Below, piece after piece: positions 7,754-15,144 of a stretch of DNA of 16,097 nucleotides; the stretch's first letter is position 1; every line of letters begins with the position of its first letter. The stretch covers positions 24,036 to 40,132 of the forward strand of contig MHMF01000009.1 of NCBI GenBank assembly GCA_001821475.1, read 5' to 3'. The stretch comes from Candidatus Nealsonbacteria bacterium RIFCSPLOWO2_01_FULL_38_120. GTDB taxonomy: Bacteria > Patescibacteriota > Minisyncoccia > Minisyncoccales > GWA2-38-27. The notes below the pieces were generated by a model. The model was not told the DNA's origin, did not search any database, and was given only the letters and a program-made list of their open reading frames with translations. The position numbers and the translations under genes are program-made.

Positions 7754-10700
7754 TTATTCTTTTGTTTTCTCCTTCACTTCAATACTCATCCCCAGCGCTT
7801 TTAATTCCGACACAAGCAAATTAAAAGACGCCGGAATATTCGGATTCCTTATAGGCTCTCCTTTTAATATTGATTCGTAAGCCGCCGCTCTGCCAATAAC
7901 ATCGTCTGATTTTATGGTAAGCATTTCCTGCAGAATATTTGCCACGCCATAACCCTCCAAAGCCCAGACCTCCATCTCCCCGAATCTCTGTCCTCCAAAC
8001 TGAGCTTTTCCTCCTAATGGCTGTTGGGTAATCAGCGAATAAGGTCCGACTGAACGCATATGGATTTTATCCTCAACCATATGTATCAGCTTTATCATAT
8101 ACATATATCCGACAGTGATTTTTTCCGGGAAAGGAAAACCAGTCCTGCCGTCAAAAAGCGTTAATTTCCCATCCAAAGGAAAACCCGCTTTTCCAAGCTC
8201 TTCTTTTATATCCGCTTCTGTCGCTCCTGCCATTGAAGGCGACACAGCGATATATCCAAGTTTATGCGCCGCCAAGCCCAAATGATTTTCCAAAATCTGG
8301 CCTATATTCATTCTGGAAACAACTCCCAATGGATTTAAAATTATATCCACTGGCGTGCCGTCTTCCAAAAAAGGCATTTCTTCTTCTGGCGCAACCCGGG
8401 AAATTACTCCTTTGTTTCCATGCCTTCCTGCCAGCTTGTCTCCTGTCTGAATCTTTCTGGTTACCGCGATTTCAACCTCAATTCTTTTTATTATCCCCGG
8501 CTCCAATTTATGCCCCAAGTCCCTTGAAAATATTTTCACCCCAGTCACCCTGCCTCTTTTTCCATGCTCCATCAAAAGAGAAGTATCTTTTACATCTCTG
8601 GCTTTCTCGCCGAAAATCGCGCGCAAAAGCCGCTCTTCGGCAGTAAGTCCCGCCTCTCCTTTCGGAGAAATTTTTCCAACCAAAATATCATTAGGACCGG
8701 CTTCGGCGCCTACCATAATAATTCCTTCCTCGTCAAGATTTTTTAATTTTTCTTCCGAAACATTGGGAATATCACAAGTTATAATCTCAGGACCTAATTT
8801 TGTCTCTCGGACATCGCAAGCGAAATTTTCAATATGTATTGACGCGAAATAATCATTTTTAACAAGCCGCTCAGAAAGAATTATCGCGTCTTCATAATTA
8901 GACCCCTGCCAAGACAGAAAAGCCGCCAAAACATTTTGTCCCAAGGCAAGCCGACCATGAGAAATAGCTCCGCCGTCAGCCAAAACATCTCCTTTTTTGA
9001 CCATCTGCCCTTTTTTAACCGTCGGCCTCTGGTGAAAACAAGTATATTGATTCGTCCGTACAAAAGTTTTTAATTCGTATGTCTTGATTTGTTTATTGCC
9101 CGCCTCCCCCACCCTTCCTCCCCTCCGATGACCATCAGATGGGAGGATTGAGGAGAGGGATTTCACCTGTATTCTTATTCCATCGACTGCCGTCACCTCT
9201 CCGGCTTCTTCCGCTAAAATCTCCTGGCCGGAATCTCGGGCAATCCGCTCCTCCACTCCTGTGCCGACTAATGGCACTTCCGGATTTATCACTGGCACCG
9301 CCTGCCTCTGCATATTGGAACCCATTAAAGCTCTGTTAGCGTCGTCGTTCTGTAAAAACGGAATCAGCGATGTGCCGACTGAAATACACTGCTCCGGCGA
9401 AACATCAATATAATCAATTTTATCAATATCTATCAAGCCCGGCTCTCCCTTCACTCTCGCTTCAACCTTTGAAGGCAGGATCTGGGGCAAAATTTTTCCG
9501 TTATCGTCAATAGGCACTCCGCCGTGCGCGATATTATGCCTCTCTTCTTCAAAAGCATTGAGATAATGTATATCCGAAGTAACCCTCCCTTTTTCAACCT
9601 TAAAATAAGGCGTTTCAATAAATCCGTAGGGATTTATTTTTGCGAAACCGGCCAAATGATTTACCAATCCGATATTGGGACCTTCAGGCGTTTGAATCGG
9701 GCAGATTCTGCCGTAGTGTGAGGGTTGGACATCTCGGACTTCAAAGCCAGCTCTTTCCCGCGCCAACCCGCCGGGACCCGTCGCAGACAACCTTCTTTTA
9801 TGCTCTAATTCTGCCAAAGGATTCTCATTATCCATAAATTGGCAAAGCTGAGAAGAAGTAAAAAACTCCCTGATTACAGCCATCACGGGCCTCGGATTAA
9901 CCACTTGAATCGGTGAAATATCATGCATATCTAAAGTTGACATCCTGTCCTTTATAATCCTTTCCATCCTCATCAGCCCGATTCTTAAGCGATTCTGTAT
10001 AACCTCCGCTACAGTCCTTACCCTCCTGTTCCCCAAATGGTCAATCTCGTCCGGCTTTGCTTCCGGATTATTATTGAGCCGTATAATTTCCCTAACCACC
10101 TCAATCAAGTCCTCTGGCTTTAATATTCTATCCTCCGGCGCAATTTCCACATCTTTTTTTTGAATTTTCTTGCCCGCCAACTTGTCCGCATTAATCCTTC
10201 CTCCCCCGCCATTCTCCCCATCTTTGAAGGGGATAATTGAGGACGGAAATTTTAATTTCGGCAACCGCTGTTGCATTCTCCATCTCCCCACTTTTGACAA
10301 ATCATATCTTTCAAAATTAAAAAACATGCTTTCAATAAGCTCTTTTGCCGTATCCGGCGTAACCAAATCGCCTGGCCTCAACCTTTTATATATTTCAACA
10401 AATGCCTCGCCCTGATTTTCAGCAGTGTCTTTGGCAACCGTTTCTTCTATAAATTTAATCTCTGATTCCCTCTCCAAATCCTGAAAAATTTCTTTTATTT
10501 TTTCATTGTCAGAAATATTGCAAAGCGCTTTCAGTAAAACAGTCACCGGCACTTTCCTCTTCCTGTCAATCTTTACATTTATAACCCCGTTCGGTTCTGT
10601 TTCAAATTCCAGCCAAGCGCCTCGGTTCGGAATAATTTTCGCTCCAAACAAATTCCTGCCTCTATATGACTCAAGCGAAAAAAAAGCGCCAGGCGAACGG

Positions 10701-11089
10701 ATAAGCTGGGCTATTGCCGCCCTCTCAATTCCGTTAACAATAAAAGTTCCCCTCTCTGTCATTAAAGGGAAGTCAGCCAAATAAACTTCCTGTTCTTTTA
10801 CCTCTTTTGTTCTCAAATTTACCAGCTTTGCCCTTACCCGCAAAGCTGCTTCGTAAGAATCGTTATTTTTTTTCGCCTCTAAATCTGATTCGTATTTCGG
10901 CTTGTCCAACCGATAGTCCAGAAACCAAAGCTCAATTTCTTTTTTCGCGTAATCGCGGATGGGAAATATCTCTGAAAAGAGTTCTCTTATTCCATCCCGC
11001 CAAAGCCAATTCCAGCTTTCCTTTTGCAAGCCCAATAAATAAGGAAGCTCTAACGAAACTTTTGATTTAGAAAAATTTTTAATTTCCAT
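7754..11089 (-). CDS. rpoB: RNA polymerase subunit beta (RpoB)
   Basis: Second catalytic subunit of RNA polymerase, 1111 residues from the ATG at 11087-11089 (MEIKNFSKSK..). A further upstream ATG at 11171-11173 extends the frame by 28 residues, but those are encoded by repeat DNA and do not resemble a beta N-terminus, so I reject it. Conserved blocks are all present: RGTFIVNGIERAAIAQLIRS, the rifampicin region SQLCQFMDNENPLAELEHKR then RRLSATGPGGL, GRICPIQTPEGPNIGLVNHL, GRHGNKGVISR, and the C-terminal GGKAQFGGQRFGEMEVWALE. Two in-frame inserts from repeat DNA occur: residues about 281-298 (FPSSIIPFKDGENGGGG), where E. coli beta goes straight on to the segment before DHLGNRR, and about 643-666 (SLSSILPSDGHRRGG...), in a loop before TYELKTFVRTNQYT. 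No Shine-Dalgarno is visible at the chosen start. rpoC follows directly. Confidence 0.97.
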   Translation of the reverse strand: MEIKNFSKSKVSLELPYLLGLQKESWNWLWRDGIRELFSEIFPIRDYAKKEIELWFLDYRLDKPKYESDLEAKKNNDSYEAALRVRAKLVNLRTKEVKEQEVYLADFPLMTERGTFIVNGIERAAIAQLIRSPGAFFSLESYRGRNLFGAKIIPNRGAWLEFETEPNGVINVKIDRKRKVPVTVLLKALCNISDNEKIKEIFQDLERESEIKFIEETVAKDTAENQGEAFVEIYKRLRPGDLVTPDTAKELIESMFFNFERYDLSKVGRWRMQQRLPKLKFPSSIIPFKDGENGGGGRINADKLAGKKIQKKDVEIAPEDRILKPEDLIEVVREIIRLNNNPEAKPDEIDHLGNRRVRTVAEVIQNRLRIGLMRMERIIKDRMSTLDMHDISPIQVVNPRPVMAVIREFFTSSQLCQFMDNENPLAELEHKRRLSATGPGGLARERAGFEVRDVQPSHYGRICPIQTPEGPNIGLVNHLAGFAKINPYGFIETPYFKVEKGRVTSDIHYLNAFEEERHNIAHGGVPIDDNGKILPQILPSKVEARVKGEPGLIDIDKIDYIDVSPEQCISVGTSLIPFLQNDDANRALMGSNMQRQAVPVINPEVPLVGTGVEERIARDSGQEILAEEAGEVTAVDGIRIQVKSLSSILPSDGHRRGGRVGEAGNKQIKTYELKTFVRTNQYTCFHQRPTVKKGQMVKKGDVLADGGAISHGRLALGQNVLAAFLSWQGSNYEDAIILSERLVKNDYFASIHIENFACDVRETKLGPEIITCDIPNVSEEKLKNLDEEGIIMVGAEAGPNDILVGKISPKGEAGLTAEERLLRAIFGEKARDVKDTSLLMEHGKRGRVTGVKIFSRDLGHKLEPGIIKRIEVEIAVTRKIQTGDKLAGRHGNKGVISRVAPEEEMPFLEDGTPVDIILNPLGVVSRMNIGQILENHLGLAAHKLGYIAVSPSMAGATEADIKEELGKAGFPLDGKLTLFDGRTGFPFPEKITVGYMYMIKLIHMVEDKIHMRSVGPYSLITQQPLGGKAQFGGQRFGEMEVWALEGYGVANILQEMLTIKSDDVIGRAAAYESILKGEPIRNPNIPASFNLLVSELKALGMSIEVKEKTKE
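9101..9163 (-). repeat. Palindromic repeat element inserted in rpoB (second site)
   Basis: On the plus strand, CTCCGATGacCATCAGATGG (about 9123-9142) is followed by GAGGATTGAGGAGAGGG, matching the rpoC and rpoB-leader copies with a damaged right arm. Read in frame on the minus strand as SLSSILPSDGHRRGGRVGEA, it sits between a conserved strand (EVTAVDGIRIQVK) and TYELKTFVRTNQYT of beta. Confidence 0.85.
10196..10249 (-). repeat. Related repeat element in rpoB (first site, different core)
   Basis: On the plus strand, CCCCATCTTTGAAGGGG is followed by ATAATTGAGGACGG. The tail matches the GGATTGAGGAGG tail of the other copies, while the CTCCGATG core is replaced by another C-run/G-run palindrome. 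It encodes FPSSIIPFKDGENGGGG, again in the SSI[LI]P frame. Confidence 0.65.
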
Positions 11090-11092
11090 AAA

Positions 11093-11245
11093 AGTAAAGT
11101 TAGGGGAGTTAGGGGGAGGTAAGGGGCGGTTAGGAAAGATGAGGAACTCCCCCGCCTCCCCTCCGATGACCATCGGAGGGGATGATTGAGGAGGGGGTCC
11201 GCCCCCTTATTTCCTCTACTACCTTTACCTTCCCTAACTTGCTCC
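11093..11245. repeat. Composite palindromic repeat in the rpoB leader
   Basis: The centre is CCCCTCCGATG (11158-11168), AC, CATCGGAGGGG (11171-11181): a perfect 11-bp arm palindrome followed by GATGATTGAGGAGGGGG. This core copy has the strongest palindrome of the three tailed copies. Around it, outer arms also mirror each other: AAAGTTAGGGGAGTTAGGGG-type units on the rpoB side (11094-11116) and CCTTTACCTTCCCTAACTT on the far side (11222-11240). The whole lies in the probable 5' untranslated leader of rpoB. Confidence 0.75.
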
Positions 11246-11273
11246 CGCAGAATTACTTCCCTCGCAAAATTTA

Positions 11274-11292
11274 TCATGAGATTAGCTCATGA
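11274..11292. repeat. Small perfect hairpin in the rpoB leader
   Basis: TCATGAG (11274-11280) and CTCATGA (11286-11292) pair perfectly around ATTAG. No U-tract follows on the minus strand, so it is a leader hairpin of unknown role. Confidence 0.6.
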
Positions 11293-11398
11293 CAGATTAT
11301 TTTATTCTAAAAAGAAAACAAAAAATAGCCCTCAAACTCCGTGGGGCAAAATAATATTTAATTACTTAGGCGAAAAAAATAAAAAATAAATATGCGAA

Positions 11399-11425
11399 AG
11401 AGATATTTCTATGAAAAATATCTCT
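11399..11425 (-). promoter_or_regulatory. 5'-end hairpin of the predicted rpoB transcript
   Basis: AGAGATATTT (11399-11408) and AAATATCTCT (11416-11425) form a perfect 10-bp stem around a 7-base loop. The expected start from the promoter at 11431-11459 is at 11424-11425, exactly the first base of this stem, so the mRNA would begin with a hairpin. Such 5' stems are known to protect transcripts in other bacteria; here that role is inference. Confidence 0.5.
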
Positions 11426-11430
11426 AAATT

Positions 11431-11459
11431 AGTATATCAAATTATCCAATCTCAACCAA
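11431..11459 (-). promoter_or_regulatory. Candidate rpoBC promoter
   Basis: On the minus strand TTGGTT (11454-11459), a 17-bp spacer and TATACT (11431-11436) with TGA directly upstream form an extended -10 promoter. It would give a leader of about 335 nt before the rpoB ATG, carrying several hairpins. Confidence 0.5.
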
Positions 11460-11493
11460 TCTATATCTTAATCCATACAAGAAAAAAAGTCAA

Positions 11494-11581
11494 CGCGCCC
11501 GCCCGCGCCGCAACGTTTCGCAAGCCGACCCGTAGCAATGCAACGGCTTCAGGCAGGCGAGCGTAGCAATGCGGGCGGGCA
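11494..11581. repeat. GC-rich palindromic repeat
   Basis: A GC-rich island in AT-rich DNA. Outer arms GCCCGCCCGC (11497-11506) and GCGGGCGGGC (11571-11580) are perfect inverted repeats. Inside are the inverted pair AAGCCG/CGGCTT (11522-11527 and 11544-11549) and two direct copies of CGTAGCAATGC (11531-11541, 11562-11572). It lies between the rpoB promoter and the 3' end of the O-antigen-ligase/TPR gene and encodes nothing recognisable. Confidence 0.75.
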
Positions 11582-11600
11582 ACCATTTTGTCATCGCTAG

Positions 11601-11701
11601 TTTCAAAATTTTTAATTTTTAATTTCTAAACTAAACCCGCCGTCATTAAAAATTAAGACATTTAGAAATTATTTAAAAATTCAAAATTCAAAATTCAAAA
11701 T
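11601..11701. repeat. AT-rich inverted repeat with heptamer repeats
   Basis: AATTTCTAAA (11621-11630) and TTTAGAAATT (11661-11670) are perfect arms, extended outward by imperfectly paired A/T-runs. The outer right part is three tandem TCAAAAT units (11681-11701), running up to the stop of the upstream gene. It may act as the terminator of the O-antigen-ligase/TPR gene, but the stem is weak and I could not confirm this. Confidence 0.6.
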
Positions 11702-11704
11702 TAG

Positions 11705-14227
11705 TTACTTGCTTCCCTCTGGCGATTCTTCTTCAACCGTAGGAGCGGGCGGAACAGCCCGATCTCCTATTCCGCTCAATGCTGGTTTGCCTGCTTTCAG
11801 ATTTTCCAAAATCTTTGACACCTGTTCATTGTCAGGATTCAAAGAAACAACTTTTTTCATCGTCTCTGTGGCATTATCTTTTTTACCGGTCTTGTCATAA
11901 CTCAACGACAAAAGATACAAGGCATTGGAATGATTCGGGCTCAACGCCGCAGTCCTGCCAAGCTCCAAAACCGCGTTATCATAATCCCCCTGCCTATAAA
12001 GCATAGCCCCTAATTGAAAAGCCAAATCAGAGTCAGACAAATTTATATTCCTTGCTATAATCATTTCGTTAAGCGCTTCTTCTTTTTTCTCCTGCACTTC
12101 GTATACCAAAGCCATCTGTAAATGCGCCAGAGCGTAATCCTGCTTCAGCATTATCGCTTTTTCAAGATAAACGCGGGCTGTTTCAATAAATTGGGCTTTT
12201 TCTGTTTTTTTATCTTCGCCGAGCAAACCAGCATCTTTTATTGTGGATGCCGCGGATTGAACCAAGAAATATGGATTCGCCGGTTCAAGATTCAACGCCT
12301 CTTCGTACGCTTTCACGGACCAATCGCCGGATGCGCCGACAACGCCTATTAAATTCTGATAAACAAATCCCCGCACAGACCAATTGGCGACATTTTTCGG
12401 ATTTAAATCAGTCGCGGCTTTCACCGAATTAACCGCTCCGCCAATTAACGCCTTTGCTGTCTGGCTCGCCTGCTCTTGAGTGATGTCTTTTTTCGCCAGC
12501 GCTTCGTTTATATTATTAAGATATGTCTGCGAAAGCTCTCTTAAATATAAATCGGAACTAGGATTTATCCGGACAGCGTTTTCTATGGCGGCAATCGCCT
12601 GCTCATTTTTGCCCTGCTGAATCAATTGTTCTCCTTTTGTATAATAAACTTCGGCCGCATATCTCTGTCCCTCCATTATAAACATACCGAGACAGAATAT
12701 AAAAACAACAGTGAGCGCAAAGGTAGTCCCCAGCCCGGCAAGAGAAGACGACTTGAGTAAAATGGTTTTCTTAAAAGGAGAATACAAGCCCGCTAAGATA
12801 GCAACAAACAAAAACCAAAGAAAATCCAAAGAAAGGTTTGAATTGCCTAAAAAATAAGCAACGCAAAGCACAATAAATCCCGCAAAAACGCCTACTCCCA
12901 AATTCGTAAAAATCGTGGTCCCTTCCAATTTCTGGACAATAGTTTTCTTTGATGATTTTCTGCCAGAACCTGTTGTCGCAACCGCTGACGCGGCTACTGC
13001 TGCGGTCGCTGGACCAACCGCCTCAGTCGTTGCGTCGTCGCTTTCTAATTCATGATTCATACTTCCTAATTCCCCATTTTTCTTCTTTTTCAGAAGGGCC
13101 ACAACTCCATAATACACACCCGCCCCCATCAAGCCCAGAAAAGAAAGCGCCCCTAAAATTCCTGTTGTCGGAATCAAAGTTAGAATCTTTGAACTCCCCT
13201 CCCCGAATCTTATATTCCAAAACTGGGTCTGGTTGAAATCAGGGCTCTTAAATTTTGAAAAATCATACGCGAAAGTTCCTGGTCCTGATCCGATTATCGC
13301 CAAATTGCTTTTCAGCGCTTCCTTTGCTATATCAAAACCCACTCTCTGGCTAATAGACAGCTCAATCGGAGTTGATGGAAACCCGGGCAAACTGAACTTA
13401 AAAAAGAAAAACATGCTTGCCAAAGCAAGAATAAACATCGGCAGAATAATCCACCGGCCTTCAAACGATTCTCTCTTTTGGCATCCGAAAGTAATCGCCA
13501 AGGTTGAACCTAACATCGTCAAAATCCAAGCAGTCGGAAAATTCACCAAAACTAACAAAGCTAAAGCCATTGCCAGGCATACCGCGAAAAAAATCTTGAA
13601 ATATTTTTTAACGCCTGAAGCGATAAAAGCTATAATCAAAGGAATAATCCCTGCGCTAAATATCGCTAGTCCGTTCATTGTGCCCACTGTGTTAAAACCC
13701 GCATCCTGACTAAAATTAAATGGCAATATAAATTTTCCGAATACCTGCAAAATCCCGATTAACATCGCCAATAAGCCGGAAAAGCAAGCTAAAATAGCGA
13801 TATTCAGCATCTCCTTTTTACCGAGCGTATTTACTGCCATAACAGCAAATAATCCGAGATAGAATAAAGTCATAAAACTCTCTCCTGTCGGTTGCGGCCA
13901 GCCCCAAAAACTTCCGTAAGGCCACCAGGAAAAAATAGAAGAAATAAAATAGACAACAACGAAAACAGCGAGCGGGATATAGAGCCATGAAAAAGTTATT
14001 TCAAATTTTCCCGAGATAAGAGCTTTCATTAGCCGGCTTAGAATCGTGAGCGACACCAAAAACATCAAAAGCGCCTGCTTATTAAAATCCAAAACATTTG
14101 AAGTCCATGGCAGGAAAAAAATCGGCAACAGGAAAACCAAAATATAAATTGATATTTTGGAAATCTTTTCGCAGATCTCCGCCATTTTATAATTTTTTTT
14201 CATCGTCTCCGCATTTGTATTTACCAT
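11705..14227 (-). CDS. O-antigen-ligase-like membrane protein with TPR domain
   Basis: An 840-residue protein. The first half has many hydrophobic helices (from about residue 25) and the O-antigen ligase/Wzy_C-type signature GSGPGTF at 313-319, followed about 40 residues later by a Gly-rich TTGILGALSFLGLMGAG helix. Residues about 381-427 form a polar, Ala/Thr-rich cytoplasmic-type linker (NGELGSMNHELESDD...), then three more helices end near 519. The rest, about 525-825, is TPR repeats of the pattern AL..DP, such as GKNEQAIAAIENAVRINP and GDYDNAVLELGRTAALSPNH. Enzymes of this family transfer or polymerise surface glycans; the exact substrate here is unknown. ATG at 14225-14227 is preceded by a weak GGGTG ribosome site. 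An O-oligosaccharyltransferase role, such as protein glycosylation, is an alternative. Confidence 0.85.
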   Translation of the reverse strand: MVNTNAETMKKNYKMAEICEKISKISIYILVFLLPIFFLPWTSNVLDFNKQALLMFLVSLTILSRLMKALISGKFEITFSWLYIPLAVFVVVYFISSIFSWWPYGSFWGWPQPTGESFMTLFYLGLFAVMAVNTLGKKEMLNIAILACFSGLLAMLIGILQVFGKFILPFNFSQDAGFNTVGTMNGLAIFSAGIIPLIIAFIASGVKKYFKIFFAVCLAMALALLVLVNFPTAWILTMLGSTLAITFGCQKRESFEGRWIILPMFILALASMFFFFKFSLPGFPSTPIELSISQRVGFDIAKEALKSNLAIIGSGPGTFAYDFSKFKSPDFNQTQFWNIRFGEGSSKILTLIPTTGILGALSFLGLMGAGVYYGVVALLKKKKNGELGSMNHELESDDATTEAVGPATAAVAASAVATTGSGRKSSKKTIVQKLEGTTIFTNLGVGVFAGFIVLCVAYFLGNSNLSLDFLWFLFVAILAGLYSPFKKTILLKSSSLAGLGTTFALTVVFIFCLGMFIMEGQRYAAEVYYTKGEQLIQQGKNEQAIAAIENAVRINPSSDLYLRELSQTYLNNINEALAKKDITQEQASQTAKALIGGAVNSVKAATDLNPKNVANWSVRGFVYQNLIGVVGASGDWSVKAYEEALNLEPANPYFLVQSAASTIKDAGLLGEDKKTEKAQFIETARVYLEKAIMLKQDYALAHLQMALVYEVQEKKEEALNEMIIARNINLSDSDLAFQLGAMLYRQGDYDNAVLELGRTAALSPNHSNALYLLSLSYDKTGKKDNATETMKKVVSLNPDNEQVSKILENLKAGKPALSGIGDRAVPPAPTVEEESPEGSK

Positions 14228-14240
14228 ATGTTTTCACCCT

Positions 14241-14288
14241 GTTAAATAATTCCGTTAAAAACGGAATTACCGCGAAAATGTATTTAAC
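14241..14288. repeat. Nested hairpin in the leader of the O-antigen-ligase/TPR gene
   Basis: AATTCCGTT (14248-14256) and AACGGAATT (14260-14268) form a 9-bp stem with a 3-base loop. An outer pair, GTTAAATA/TATTTAAC (14241-14248 and 14281-14288), brackets it. It lies just upstream of the ribosome site and could influence translation; no terminator U-run is present on the minus strand. Confidence 0.6.
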
Positions 14289-14337
14289 AAAGTGATTTTT
14301 TTAGTTAATTTATTATTTTTAATAGTTTATTTAATTA

Positions 14338-14343
14338 ATTATA
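14338..14343 (-). promoter_or_regulatory. Candidate -10 box for the O-antigen-ligase/TPR gene
   Basis: TATAAT on the minus strand about 110 bp before the ATG, in a very AT-rich stretch. No good -35 hexamer is seen at 16-18 bp; the DnaA box lies just upstream of that position. Confidence 0.35.
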
Positions 14344-14366
14344 TACTATCTAAACTTAATCAAAAG

Positions 14367-14375
14367 TGTGGATAA
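14367..14375 (-). promoter_or_regulatory. Perfect DnaA box
   Basis: TTATCCACA on the minus strand matches the consensus high-affinity DnaA site exactly. It is the only such site I found in the window and lies about 24 bp upstream of the candidate -10 at 14338-14343. A single 9-mer can occur by chance. Confidence 0.45.
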
Positions 14376-14391
14376 CTATTGCGTAGGTATT

Positions 14392-14414
14392 GTGTCCCTA
14401 CCTGGTAGGCACAC
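14392..14414. repeat. REP-like hairpin, left end of the RAYT element
   Basis: GTGTCCCTACC pairs with GGTAGGCACAC around a single central base, with one mismatch. A GTAG tetranucleotide, the kind of motif RAYT enzymes recognise beside REP hairpins in E. coli, precedes it at 14383-14386. It is an inverted copy of the hairpin at 15145-15165: both read CTGGTAGGCACACAAG. Confidence 0.75.
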
Positions 14415-14428
14415 AAGCATATATTTAT

Positions 14429-15136
14429 TTATTCTATCACCAGCTTGCCCATAATTTCGCGGATATTACGCACCAACAGAGCATCGCGCGCCACTTCTTT
14501 ATATGCTTCTAAATTCGTGAACATTTCTCCAAAAATTTCTCTATCGATAATTTCCATTCTCCTTTTGCCAAAGCTTTCCCCTAAACTGCAAAAAGGATAA
14601 TCCATCGCAAATTCAAACGCTTTATCAAATTCTTTTAAGGCGCCCTCTATGCCGCCCGGGTAAAGCTCAAAAACATTAAGCACTTGGATATAAATATCAA
14701 TATACTGAAGGACATTCGCCTCTTTTATTATTTTTGATTTGTAGGTGCCCTGGAATATCCTGCCCGACTCGCCATATTTAGCATTAATATAATTAGTGTA
14801 GCCCTCTCCAAGTTTATGCATAAATTTAGTTATTCCTCCTTTTATAATTTCTCTCATGAGCAAATGGAAATGATTGGTCTTCAAACAATAAGTTAAAATT
14901 TTCACTAATGGTTTTTGGGGCGCCCAATTTTTAGGCCATTCAAAATGATCGCATTCGTCATCTCTATTCAAAAAAAACAATTGGCGGAGTATATTCTTCG
15001 ACGGTTCCTCATTATTAAAATAACGAATCATTTTCATGAAACGCCACTTGTCGCTGTCGTTATAGAATATGTCCATTTTTCGGTTACCCCGATTATAAAC
15101 ATGAACATAATCCCGCTCAACAAATTCTCTTTTCAT
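14429..15136 (-). CDS. REP-associated tyrosine transposase (RAYT)
   Basis: A Y1-transposase-family (IS200/IS605-related) protein of 235 residues that nicks and rejoins single-stranded DNA through a covalent tyrosine link. The N-terminus has the family signature HVYNRGNRK (12-20). The metal-binding HUH motif is H89-F90-H91 in TNHFHLLM. FQGTYKSK (129-134) follows, and the catalytic tyrosine is probably Y145 in LQYIDIYI. The C-terminal YPFCSLGE corresponds to the family's YPWSS-type motif. I chose the ATG at 15134-15136 (MKREF), because the 32 residues before it in the open frame are encoded by the flanking hairpin. The gene looks intact. It lies between facing REP-like hairpins 8 bp upstream of its start and 14 bp past its stop, so its own start region could be structured. 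Confidence 0.92.
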   Translation of the reverse strand: MKREFVERDYVHVYNRGNRKMDIFYNDSDKWRFMKMIRYFNNEEPSKNILRQLFFLNRDDECDHFEWPKNWAPQKPLVKILTYCLKTNHFHLLMREIIKGGITKFMHKLGEGYTNYINAKYGESGRIFQGTYKSKIIKEANVLQYIDIYIQVLNVFELYPGGIEGALKEFDKAFEFAMDYPFCSLGESFGKRRMEIIDREIFGEMFTNLEAYKEVARDALLVRNIREIMGKLVIE

Positions 15137-15144
15137 AATACTTG

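Noticed and set aside
11090..11173. Upstream extension of rpoB to the ATG at 11173
   Set aside because: The 28 extra residues (Pro/Asn-rich) come from repeat DNA and start inside the palindrome core; the beta family begins close to MEIKNFSKSK.
11050..11277. A 75-residue minus-strand frame in the rpoB leader
   Set aside because: It is composed of the repeat elements read in another frame, overlaps the rpoB start and resembles no protein.
11681..11701. CRISPR-like array
   Set aside because: The TCAAAAT units are a 7-bp tandem repeat without spacers, and no cas genes are present.
14283..14380. Replication origin
   Set aside because: Only one DnaA box and no dnaA or dnaN nearby; AT-richness alone is not enough.
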